Positions 26,974 through 34,574 of a stretch of 64,000 nucleotides of DNA are shown one piece after another. Source of the DNA: Moritella viscosa. GTDB lineage: Bacteria; Pseudomonadota; Gammaproteobacteria; Enterobacterales; Moritellaceae. The stretch is taken from assembly GCA_000953735.1 (NCBI GenBank), contig LN554852.1, positions 2,491,846-2,555,845 on the forward strand. The letters run 5' to 3'. The position numbers were made by a program, and so were the translations under genes. Positions within the stretch are counted from its first letter, which is position 1; every line of letters starts with the position of its first letter. Below the pieces are notes generated by a model. The model was not told the DNA's origin and ran no database searches. It worked only from the letters and a program-made list of their open reading frames with translations.

Positions 26974-27659
26974 ACAGTATTTGTTGTCTGTGTATTATTG
27001 AGTATTTGTGGGTGTAATTGATCCATTTATATAAAATAAACGTCATTTAAAATGTATTTATCACACCTATCTACTTGATATTTAAATCATAAATATGGTT
27101 TTAGGCTTATTTTATGACGCTGTACGTAAATTCTGATAAATGTTGACTAGTATCATGCTATAAAATCAAAAAATAGACCTATTTTAAAGAGCTCTATTTA
27201 GAGTAATTAAGTTAAATAATAATGCATTTTATTTAATCTAAAATTAAAACTTTAAATTAAAACTTAAAAATAAATATTAGATTTGTTTATGGTTGATATA
27301 AAAGGCATGAAAAGGTAATTGAGCAGCCTTAATGTGACACCATATGATGAACTTATATTTTAATTATAAAGTTCATCGTAAATGTTCTTATTTCGTATAA
27401 TGCCCGTTAAACGAAATAAAGCTGTTGATATCATTGCAATTTTAAGGTGAATTATTAATTGTGTATATAAATAATTTATTGTTAGTATTAATAGGAATGA
27501 TTTAAGTTAGACAAAGATAATCATATTAAATCTTTAAATGAACTCAGTGTGTATCTTTAATTGATTCGTATAATGAACTTAAATTATGTTATAATAAAAT
27601 CAATTAATTTCTTATTTTCAAAGAAAGCATTCTTCTTAACTTAATCCGTGGTAAATATA
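26974..27659. other. AT-rich intergenic region with two hairpins
   Basis: No gene is supported. GATGAACTT (27346-27354) pairs with AAGTTCATC (27369-27377), and TTATTTCGT (27388-27396) pairs with ACGAAATAA (27411-27419). The two adjacent palindromes, upstream of an RHH gene and near an integrase, could be binding or recombination sites; this is inference. Confidence 0.45.
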
Positions 27660-28055
27660 ATGAAGATTAAACCAGACGCAGTTCGAAAAAATAGTACGAT
27701 AAGAATGTATGAAGACTTGCTCGAAAAGTTAGAAAGTATAAGTGAACAATGTAATGTATCTAAGAGCCAGTTTGTCGAAGGCATGCTTGTTGACGTTTTT
27801 GAAAATGGTATGGATGATTTATTATTAGGGACGGGCATTATTACTGTTCATCTTAGTAATAAAATAACAAAGAGGCATGTTGAAAATGTGCTGATCGAAA
27901 ATTATCCTAAAATAAAAAATACACTTTATGTCGAGACGGATAATGATGAAACAGAAATTACAGTTAATTTAAATGGTAATGAATTTAGCCATAATGATAC
28001 AACCTGCATGTTCCATTCAATATTGAATAAGATGGTAAATTTGATTGATGGCTAA
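27660..28055 (+). CDS. ribbon-helix-helix DNA-binding protein
   Basis: 131 residues. The N-terminus (AVRKNSTIRMYEDLLEKLESI...NVSKSQFVEGMLVD) has the strand-helix-helix pattern of MetJ/Arc-type RHH regulators. The C-terminal ~75 residues are unrecognised (VHLSNKITKRHVENVLIENY). No toxin gene is next to it, so an antitoxin role is not supported. It is convergent with the integrase gene and may be a regulator carried with it. The start is ATG 27660; a GTG at 27648 is also possible. Confidence 0.6.
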   Translation: MKIKPDAVRKNSTIRMYEDLLEKLESISEQCNVSKSQFVEGMLVDVFENGMDDLLLGTGIITVHLSNKITKRHVENVLIENYPKIKNTLYVETDNDETEITVNLNGNEFSHNDTTCMFHSILNKMVNLIDG

Positions 28056-28071
28056 AGACTGTTAACTATAA

Positions 28072-28095
28072 TTGGAAAGGGAATGACCTTTCCAA
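28072..28095. terminator. hairpin between RHH and integrase genes
   Basis: TTGGAAAGG-GAATGA-CCTTTCCAA, a perfect 9-bp stem between convergent genes, usable in both directions. Confidence 0.6.
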
Positions 28096-28108
28096 TACAT
28101 ATTAATTT

Positions 28109-29194
28109 TTAATCAGCTGCCATCGCTTCCAATCTTTCTCTGAATTCACGTACCGTCGCAAATTTATTATTCACACCTCGGGTGTAAAGTTCAACCATAC
28201 GTAAAGTCTTCCAGCGACCTGCCCGCATAACTAACGAATCATCAAAACCAGCGCCGACAAGATCACAAGATGCACCAACTCGAGCAGAGTGACCACTAAA
28301 AGGTCGCTCGGGTAAGTCGATATGTAAATCAAAACTGACAGATTCATTATACGTATTAATTTGATGCCAGGTGTTTGCAAACACAAGTTCAACCGTTTTC
28401 GTTGATATTGGTTTGTCATTTGGATTTGGTGATAGGGAACTCGGTTTTAGCTTTTCTAGTTTACCACCTCGTGGTGTTGTTCGTTTAAATAGGTATTGAC
28501 CATGATGTTCGGCTATTTTTTTAAGGTACAGTGGTAATAGTTTTGATGTAAATTTACTTAAGTGAACAATGGAACCATCTAACGATTTATCTGTTTTTGT
28601 ATTCGTGATATTAGCAGTATAAAGGCCGTTGGTTTTATGTAATTGATCTATGAATAGCTGACAAGCCTCACTTTCACGGAGTAGACCATCATAGCAAATG
28701 TTGAGTAATAATGTATTTCGGATAGAAATCAAGGATGATATATCAAGTTGTTCATTTACAAATTTAAGGTGCTCATAAGAAAATGCCACAGCTTGCTTAC
28801 GTTTCACGCCCAGCTTTACCTCTTGCTTTGAGATTATTTTTAACCTAGCTGTGATAACTGTTTTGAAATATGGTATTTCTAAACCCGCTAAAGCATGTAC
28901 CTTTGAAACTGCCCAGGCGTAAATTCGAAGTGTTTGAGCTTTACAGCCTCGCTCATGTTCCTTTATCAGAAATGCTTCAAGCACTGTCGCATCTTGTAAT
29001 GGTAAAGGGATAACATTACGACTTAGGCAATATTCATTGAATTTATTCACATGGAAATACAGTGATTTAAGTGTATTTTCTTCGAACTGTTCTTTACGAT
29101 CACGAAACCTGATCAGGTTTTCTATGTGTTCTTCACTAAGGTTAGTTGATGGAATTATTGAACTATTACCTATATTTATCAATGCTTTAGGCAT
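28109..29194 (-). CDS. tyrosine recombinase / integrase
   Basis: A 361-residue tyrosine recombinase. The N-terminal SAM-like core-binding region is ~20-130, the catalytic domain ~165-350. Catalytic residues: Arg in DGLLRESEA, His-x-x-Arg in FSGHSARVGAS, Trp in AGRWKT and the nucleophile Tyr in VELYTRG. It is not an integron integrase (no IntI-specific insertion). It resembles lone chromosomal integrases of marine gammaproteobacteria. With the RHH gene it may mark a small integrated element whose ends are not obvious here. Confidence 0.88.
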   Translation of the reverse strand: MPKALINIGNSSIIPSTNLSEEHIENLIRFRDRKEQFEENTLKSLYFHVNKFNEYCLSRNVIPLPLQDATVLEAFLIKEHERGCKAQTLRIYAWAVSKVHALAGLEIPYFKTVITARLKIISKQEVKLGVKRKQAVAFSYEHLKFVNEQLDISSLISIRNTLLLNICYDGLLRESEACQLFIDQLHKTNGLYTANITNTKTDKSLDGSIVHLSKFTSKLLPLYLKKIAEHHGQYLFKRTTPRGGKLEKLKPSSLSPNPNDKPISTKTVELVFANTWHQINTYNESVSFDLHIDLPERPFSGHSARVGASCDLVGAGFDDSLVMRAGRWKTLRMVELYTRGVNNKFATVREFRERLEAMAAD

Positions 29195-29418
29195 TTTAAT
29201 CCCATTTGGTTGCTTAATCTAAAATATTAACGGTGCAATTATAACATCTACAACTGTATAAGCAACCAGTGTAAATGGTCTTTATTTTCGTGCGCTACGT
29301 GAAATCTGAAGCCCCTAGCTAGTTAAATTCACGTAGGAGCGCTAAATCAACAGGTTAAAGTAGTCAGGACACCTTAGGTATTTTAATTATATCGTGACAG
29401 ATAAAAATATAAATATAT

Positions 29419-29437
29419 AATGAGAATCATTATCAAT
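29419..29437 (+). promoter_or_regulatory. Fur box at the start of the oxidoreductase gene
   Basis: AATGAGAATCATTATCAAT matches the Fur consensus AATGANAATNATTNTCATT at all but one fixed position, the best Fur match in the window. It covers an ATG at 29420, so translation most likely begins further on (29444 or 29456) and the box lies in the promoter. Iron repression is inferred. Confidence 0.75.
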
Positions 29438-29455
29438 AACGTAATGGCTAATAAT

Positions 29456-30088
29456 ATGAATGAAGTAGTAATTTTTGGTGCTGCAAGTGGATTAGGACTG
29501 GCGATGGTCAATTACTTTATGAGTAATGGGGTATCAGTCATTGGTGTTGCGCGTAACGTTGAAAAAAATAAACTTTCAACATTGTGCGATAAAACGTATC
29601 AATGTGATGCAACCGATAAAGCGCAAGTTTTAAATATTGTTGAATCACTTAGTAAAGACGCTATCGTGATCTCAACTATGGGAAGTTTTCGCGCTGATGT
29701 ACCTGTTGATTATATCGGTCATCGGCATCTTATTGATGCATTAGAAAGTGCGGGTATCAACAGATTTTTATTAGTAACTTCATTGGGTTGCGGTGACTCT
29801 TGGCAATTTATGTCGGCACGATCTAAAGCTGGTTTTGGTCATGCGGTAAGAGAAAAGTCACTTGCAGAATCTTACTTACAAACTAGCATGTTAGACTTTA
29901 CGATCTTGCGACCGGGTGGACTAAAAGACGGTGAGGTGACTAATGCCGGTGACTTATCACAAGCTAAGGAAGTGCACGGAATGATCACTCGTCACGAAGT
30001 TGCACGATTGGTCCATGCATTATTACTTCAAGATAAGAGTAAGAAACAAATATTTGAATGTGTTGATCCAACGATTGTTTACGCATAG
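29456..30088 (+). CDS. NAD(P)-binding atypical SDR oxidoreductase
   Basis: A 210-residue NAD(P)H-binding protein of the atypical short-chain dehydrogenase type. The dinucleotide motif is VVIFGAASGLGLAMV near the N-terminus, and later LLVTSLGCGDSW and FTILRPGGLKDGE resemble NAD(P)H-binding YtfG/BVR-B-like proteins. A YxxxK catalytic pair is not obvious, so substrate and even reductase activity are uncertain. The start at 29456 (or 29444) is chosen because the earlier ATG lies within the Fur box. Biliverdin-reductase-like members act in haem metabolism, which would agree with iron control, but that link is inference. Confidence 0.75.
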   Translation: MNEVVIFGAASGLGLAMVNYFMSNGVSVIGVARNVEKNKLSTLCDKTYQCDATDKAQVLNIVESLSKDAIVISTMGSFRADVPVDYIGHRHLIDALESAGINRFLLVTSLGCGDSWQFMSARSKAGFGHAVREKSLAESYLQTSMLDFTILRPGGLKDGEVTNAGDLSQAKEVHGMITRHEVARLVHALLLQDKSKKQIFECVDPTIVYA

Positions 30089-30165
30089 TGTTGTAACATA
30101 TACGAATAGTTATGTAATAATAAGGTTCTTGACTCTACTCTTCATAGATAACAGGGACCTTATCA

Positions 30166-30615
30166 ATGAATCAACCCAGCTTAGAAAATCGATATCTCCA
30201 CGAACATGTCGAACTTTTAGTATCGAGTTACCAACGCCTGACGGGCAAAAAACTCATTAATTGTCGTCATGTCGATATTGGTAAAACCTTGTTTTACGCT
30301 GACTTTGTCGTGGTATCGCATGGCACTGAAAGTGATCCGATATTTAATTATGGCAACAAGTCTGCATTAAAATCATTTGAACTTAACTGGTCAGAATTTG
30401 TGGCTTTGCCATCGAGAAAGTCAGCAAAGCCCCTCGACCGTGATGAAAGACAGGATTTATTGGCGAGAGTCACAGCGTTTGGTTTTATTGATGATTATCG
30501 TGGTTTACGTATTTCCTCTACTGGCCGTACTTTTTGGATAGAAAATGCAACAGTGTGGAACCTTATTGATAACAATGGCGCTTTTCGTGGTCAAGCTGCT
30601 ATGTTTAAACCATAG
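30166..30615 (+). CDS. MEKHLA domain protein
   Basis: A 149-residue single-domain MEKHLA protein, a PAS-like fold. Recognisable parts: HVELLVSSYQRLTGKKL, VVSHGTESDPIFNYGNKSAL, WSEFVALPSRKSA, RDERQDLLARVTAFGFI and the end FRGQAAMFKP. The domain occurs alone in many bacteria and at the end of plant HD-ZIP III regulators; the ligand is unknown. The start ATG follows AGGGACCTTATCA. A separate transcript is likely. Confidence 0.88.
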   Translation: MNQPSLENRYLHEHVELLVSSYQRLTGKKLINCRHVDIGKTLFYADFVVVSHGTESDPIFNYGNKSALKSFELNWSEFVALPSRKSAKPLDRDERQDLLARVTAFGFIDDYRGLRISSTGRTFWIENATVWNLIDNNGAFRGQAAMFKP

Positions 30616-30685
30616 ACTTGCTAAATTACATTCTGTACAATCAGTTTCAAGCTAATTCAGTATTTTGATTCTGTAATTAGTTTCC

Positions 30686-30752
30686 CTTCGTATAACCCTA
30701 ATGATATGGATTAGGGGTCTCTACCAGGAGCCAATAATTCCTGATTACGAAG
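30686..30752 (+). ncRNA. adenine (purine) riboswitch
   Basis: This 67-nt element matches the purine aptamer. P1 pairs CTTCGTA with TACGAAG, P2 is CCCTAA-TGATATGG-TTAGGG, J2/3 is GTCTCTACC, and P3 is AGGA...TCCT. The loop 2 sequence (TGATATGG) fits the consensus; loop 3 (GCCAATAAT) is AT-rich, unlike the usual CCGTAAA. The specificity base in J3/1 (GATTACG) is U, the adenine-sensing form; guanine types have C. It lies 83 bases before an adenine deaminase start codon, as in Vibrio add. A long hairpin at about 30768-30811 (AGTACTTTTCTCTTT with AAAGAGAAGTACTT) between aptamer and gene may be the expression platform. Confidence 0.93.
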
Positions 30753-30834
30753 AGTTTAGTACTTTAGTACTTTTCTCTTTGTAGTGTCTGTTATTAAAGA
30801 GAAGTACTTAATAAATTTTATTAGGAACTTAATC

Positions 30835-31842
30835 ATGAAACAATTTATTCAAAATTTACCGAAAGTCGAACTTCATTTACACATCGAAGGTACGCTTGAA
30901 CCCGAGCTGATGTTCGAACTTGCTGCACGCAATGATATTGATATTCCCTTCAAGTCATTCGAAGATGTTAGAGATGCTTACAATTTCCATAATCTGCAAT
31001 CATTTTTAGATATCTATTATCAAGGTGCTAATGTATTAATCACAGAACAAGATTTTTTCGATCTTACATGGGCTTATCTACTGCGTTGTAAAAATGACAA
31101 TGTTGTTCACACCGAGATATTCTTCGATCCACAAACACACACAGAACGCGGCATTAGTTTTGATACTGTTGTGAACGGTATTCATAACGCATTATCTAAA
31201 GCGGTTAAAGAGCTTGGTATTACAAGCCAATTAATAATGTGCTTTTTACGCCACCTTGATGAAAAATCCGCATTTATAACATTAAATCAATCACTTGAAT
31301 ACAAAGGTAAGATTGTCGGTGTCGGGTTAGATTCGTCAGAAAGTGGCAATCCAGCCAGTAAATTCGAACGTGTTTTTAAAGCTGCGATGAATGAAGGTTT
31401 TTTAACTGTTGCGCATGCTGGTGAAGAAGGTCCTGCGAGTAGTATTCGCGATGCATTAGAGCTGTTGAAAATTACGCGTGTTGATCATGGTGTACGTTGT
31501 TCTGATGATGAAACGTTAGTTAAAGAGTTAGCAACACTGCGAACGCCGCTGACCGTTTTCCCGTTATCAAATATTAAGCTTAAGGTATTTGAAAAAATGG
31601 AAGAACATAACATTGTTGAATTATTACGAAAGAATGTATGCGTTACGATTAATTCTGATGATCCGGCATACTTTGGTGGTTATATGACAGATAACTTCAT
31701 GGCAGTGAGTAATGCGCACGACATGTCAAAATCAGAAATTGCACAATTCACTTTTAATGCTATTGAGGCCAGTTTTATTTCAGAGGAAGAAAAAGACCGT
31801 TTAGTAGCAATCAATATAGCCTATTTAGTGCTGAATAAATAA
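30835..31842 (+). CDS. add: adenine deaminase (adenosine deaminase-like family)
   Basis: A 335-residue metal-dependent amidohydrolase. HLHIEGTLEPELMF (residues 13-26) is the adenine-deaminase form of the metal-binding HxH motif; adenosine deaminases have HLDGSL. Also seen: VAHAGEEGP, RVDHGVRC and NSDDPAYFGG with the metal Asp pair. It converts adenine to hypoxanthine and ammonia for salvage. The start is ATG 30835 with TAGGAAC upstream; earlier starts would include riboswitch sequence. Control by the adenine riboswitch supports adenine as the substrate. Confidence 0.92.
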   Translation: MKQFIQNLPKVELHLHIEGTLEPELMFELAARNDIDIPFKSFEDVRDAYNFHNLQSFLDIYYQGANVLITEQDFFDLTWAYLLRCKNDNVVHTEIFFDPQTHTERGISFDTVVNGIHNALSKAVKELGITSQLIMCFLRHLDEKSAFITLNQSLEYKGKIVGVGLDSSESGNPASKFERVFKAAMNEGFLTVAHAGEEGPASSIRDALELLKITRVDHGVRCSDDETLVKELATLRTPLTVFPLSNIKLKVFEKMEEHNIVELLRKNVCVTINSDDPAYFGGYMTDNFMAVSNAHDMSKSEIAQFTFNAIEASFISEEEKDRLVAINIAYLVLNK

Positions 31843-31845
31843 TAG

Positions 31846-31878
31846 AATCCCCGTAGAATTGTTACTTCTACGGGGATT
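31846..31878 (+). terminator. terminator of the adenine deaminase gene
   Basis: AATCCCCGTAGAA (31846-31858) pairs with TTCTACGGGGATT (31866-31878), a 13-bp perfect stem followed by TAAATATAAC. Confidence 0.72.
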
Positions 31879-31899
31879 TAAATATAACTGTGTTTATAT

Positions 31900-32929
31900 G
31901 GCTCTGTTCCCTTTTAGTGTTGGCAGTTTTAGCTATACTTATAGTAACCGCAATATCATGAGGTTACCGCTATGAGTAAAGTAACTTTTGCAGCTTTTCA
32001 AGAAAGTATTGAAGACCTATCTTATGTTGAACTAAAGCGCTTAAATCATCAAATCGACTTCCACCTATCTAAAGACGAAGTCGGCCAAATCCTTGCCAAA
32101 TATGAAAATGAAATATCAAACTGCCCTCATTGCAATGGTCACGTGCTATCTCGATGGGGAAGTACCATGCAAGGAAAACAACGTTATCGCTGTAATGCTT
32201 GCCATAAAACATTCAGCACCCTAACGGGAACAAGTCTATTTAGAATGAAAAAACCTGGCAAATGGCTGAAATATATAGAATGTATGTGTTTATCTAATAG
32301 TTTGAGATATGCAGCTAACAAGTTAGATATTAATTTAAAAACAGCATTTAGATGGCGACATCGTTTTCTAAAAAGCCCTTCTGAGCACAAACCGACTGAA
32401 TTACTTGGCATTATTGAAGCAGATGAAACTTTTGTACCCGAGAGTTTCAAAGGTTCCAAAAAAATGCTGAGAGAATCAAGAAAACGAGGCGGCGGTAATC
32501 CCCCAAAAGTGCCTATTTTACTGGCTTTAGATCGCAATGGAACAATAAGCCATCAGGTCTTAAAGCGAGATACTAAAGAAGAACTTAGCTTAGCGCTAAC
32601 ACCACTTTTATCACCTGATTCTGTGCTATGTACCGATGGTAATTTATCTTATCAAAGCATCGTTAAAGAGCTTGGTTTCAACATCGATCATAAACGGCTT
32701 ATCAGTTTGGATAATCAAAAGGTTATTGATAAAATATATCATATTCAGACACTTAATAATTTCATGATGCGTTGGAAAACTTGGATGAAACGATTTTATG
32801 GTGTTGGTACTGGCTATATGGAACATTATATTGCTTGGTTTATCTTTATGGAAAACAAAGCGTCTTGCGAAAACAAAAACTGGCTTAATGAAGCTCTTGA
32901 ATAAACCAACACTAAAAGGGAACAGAGCC
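31900..32929 (+). mobile_element. IS1595-family insertion sequence, copy 2
   Basis: A 1030-bp element identical in ends and protein to copy 1 but in opposite orientation. It has its own 8-bp target duplication GTTTATAT (31892-31899 and 32930-32937). The different duplications show two independent insertions, not a composite transposon. Confidence 0.95.
31972..32904 (+). CDS. IS1595-family (ISXO2-like) transposase, copy 2
   Basis: A 310-residue transposase with the same sequence as copy 1: zinc ribbon CPHC...CNAC, helix-turn-helix, and catalytic motifs IEADETFV and LCTDGNLSY. Intact. The lack of any divergence from copy 1 indicates recent transposition. Confidence 0.95.
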   Translation: MSKVTFAAFQESIEDLSYVELKRLNHQIDFHLSKDEVGQILAKYENEISNCPHCNGHVLSRWGSTMQGKQRYRCNACHKTFSTLTGTSLFRMKKPGKWLKYIECMCLSNSLRYAANKLDINLKTAFRWRHRFLKSPSEHKPTELLGIIEADETFVPESFKGSKKMLRESRKRGGGNPPKVPILLALDRNGTISHQVLKRDTKEELSLALTPLLSPDSVLCTDGNLSYQSIVKELGFNIDHKRLISLDNQKVIDKIYHIQTLNNFMMRWKTWMKRFYGVGTGYMEHYIAWFIFMENKASCENKNWLNEALE

Positions 32930-32953
32930 GTTTATATACAGCTATATTTGAAA

Positions 32954-33193
32954 CTAGCTTAAATCGATACTTATCTTCTTAAAACCAATCTTTTGTGCAT
33001 TCGCAGCTGCTGCATCAATACTTTTAAATGCACGTGGTGTATTTGATTCCTCACGTTGTGAGGTCATCACATGTACATTCTTATTCGTTGTTTCTGCAAT
33101 TAAGATATAACCATCCATTAAGGGTGCACGTTTTATAGTGACAGATTTAAGACCACCATTATCAAACAAGACTTTTAATTCTTTGACTTCCAA
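32954..33193 (-). CDS. small conserved hypothetical protein
   Basis: 79 residues. The pattern VTIKRAPLMDGYILIAET ... PRAFKSIDAAAANAQKIGFKKISIDL is a compact beta-alpha fold reminiscent of a small protein often annotated as plasmid replication or partition related; the assignment is weak. No start-site problem: the ATG at 33193 is preceded by TTGGAAGTC-type sequence with a poor Shine-Dalgarno. It is next to IS copy 2 but not disrupted by it. Confidence 0.55.
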   Translation of the reverse strand: MEVKELKVLFDNGGLKSVTIKRAPLMDGYILIAETTNKNVHVMTSQREESNTPRAFKSIDAAAANAQKIGFKKISIDLS

Positions 33194-33426
33194 ACCAATA
33201 TACCGTTGAAAAATGAAATTATAGCTACGTATTATATAATCAAAATAAGTTTTTTAACAATCAAAATTAAATTTTGATTGTTTTTAATATCAATTTTATA
33301 ATGTTTTTATTATAGATATTAATGAATTAGGAATAGATTGGAAAAGTTGAGTTAAAAAGTGAAAAGTCTGATAATACCATATCAATTTTTTAAATCTCAT
33401 TCGCTATGTTACGGAGGGATGATTAA

Positions 33427-33458
33427 GTTAATCCGAATGTATGGACACCCGGATTAAC
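33427..33458 (-). terminator. hairpin after the lipoprotein gene
   Basis: GTTAATCCG and CGGATTAAC form a 9-bp stem 9 bp past the stop codon. There is no long T-run, so this is a moderate call. Confidence 0.5.
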
Positions 33459-33466
33459 AATAAAAA

Positions 33467-34198
33467 TTATTTTTTTGTTAACTTATAAAATTGATTGCTT
33501 GCGTCTTTGCGATTGAAAGTAATAAACCAATTATGTTCATGGCTCATCATTACTAATCCGTTAATTCTACAATCACCTGTATTACCAGTGATATTGTCAG
33601 AATAGTAAGTTGTAAAATCTTTAAGTAATTCACCGCTTACATTACATTTTGAAGTTGTAATTTCGACATTTGAATTATTTATAGTCATACTTACATCACC
33701 ATTTTCCCAAGTACCACCTAAAGATGTTACCGGTATTGACTGTAAAATACTGCGCGACATGTTACCAAGAGAATCCGAATCTTTATTGTGATTTATCCAT
33801 TCAAGACTTAATGGTGATGTACCAGTAATGTTTACTTGAACTGGTTCTGGCTCTATATTTTGCGTGTTAGGTATTTTAAAATATCCCATTGCTGTAATGA
33901 ATGATTGATCTGTTATTTCAGTATCGTCAAATACGAGAGCAAAAGAAACTAATTTTTTAATCGTTACTGGATCTGTTCTTAAGTCTTTGTAGCTTAATAT
34001 TGCTGGTTTCGTTTTATCCTGCTGAGAAACCATTAAAAATGCTTCCTGACCATCCACTTTATATAGACCTGATTGGACGATTATCGCTTCAGTTGGCGGG
34101 ACAACTTTATTTTGAGTACCACCACTGCCACCACCGCCACACGCAGATAATAGGATAGTCGTTGATGCAAGTAGTGCACATTTAAAGATCGTCTTCAT
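33467..34198 (-). CDS. lipoprotein, hypothetical
   Basis: A 243-residue lipoprotein (lipobox LLSAC, Cys20, then GGGGSGG). The mature part shows no family I recognise: an alternating beta pattern with a Cys pair (SKCNVSG and GDCRING) that may form a disulfide. The ATG is preceded by AGGTAATAAA. A hairpin at 33427-33458 (GTTAATCCG / CGGATTAAC) follows the stop and probably ends the transcript. Confidence 0.75.
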   Translation of the reverse strand: MKTIFKCALLASTTILLSACGGGGSGGTQNKVVPPTEAIIVQSGLYKVDGQEAFLMVSQQDKTKPAILSYKDLRTDPVTIKKLVSFALVFDDTEITDQSFITAMGYFKIPNTQNIEPEPVQVNITGTSPLSLEWINHNKDSDSLGNMSRSILQSIPVTSLGGTWENGDVSMTINNSNVEITTSKCNVSGELLKDFTTYYSDNITGNTGDCRINGLVMMSHEHNWFITFNRKDASNQFYKLTKK

Positions 34199-34515
34199 TT
34201 TATTACCTGTTTAAATATAATTATAAAATAACAATCACAAAACAATATAACTAACTGTTTTTAATGATCTTTTTCTTGCTTGCCAAGCAAGAGATGCGAG
34301 ATTATATTCTATAAGTATACACAAAACAATCAATAGCAGTGTTATATATCGAAATATTATAGATAAACAACTTATAATTCCAAATTTGTCATTTCATTCA
34401 ATCTGAATTGATAATTTATGAGAACAGTTGTAACTACCTGCATTTACTGGGTTAATGAATGACGGAGTACTATTTTATAAGAGATTGTCTGAATTTGATG
34501 CTGTGCGATAGGAAT
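34199..34515. other. intergenic region between lipoprotein and symporter genes
   Basis: Upstream region of the minus-strand lipoprotein. A short imperfect hairpin (TTGCTTGCCAAGCAAG, 34275-34290) is the only structure seen; no gene. Confidence 0.4.
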
Positions 34516-34542
34516 AGTCCGGTCAATACGATTGACCGGACT
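34516..34542 (-). terminator. terminator of the symporter gene
   Basis: AGTCCGGTCAAT-ACG-ATTGACCGGACT, a perfect 12-bp stem 33 bp past the stop of the minus-strand AGCS gene. Confidence 0.72.
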
Positions 34543-34574
34543 ATTTATTATTTAAAAAGAGGAGACTTATTAAA

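Noticed and set aside
28109-29194. Integrase as the integron integrase of the cassette array
   Set aside because: It lacks IntI features and lies 24 kb away from the attC-like sites.
6754-29305. The 13-mer CGCTACGTGAAAT occurs at 6754 and 29293 within hairpins
   Set aside because: A shared 13-mer is expected by chance several times in 64 kb, and the flanks differ.
25928-32937. Composite transposon formed by the two IS1595 copies
   Set aside because: Each copy has its own, different target duplication, so they inserted separately.
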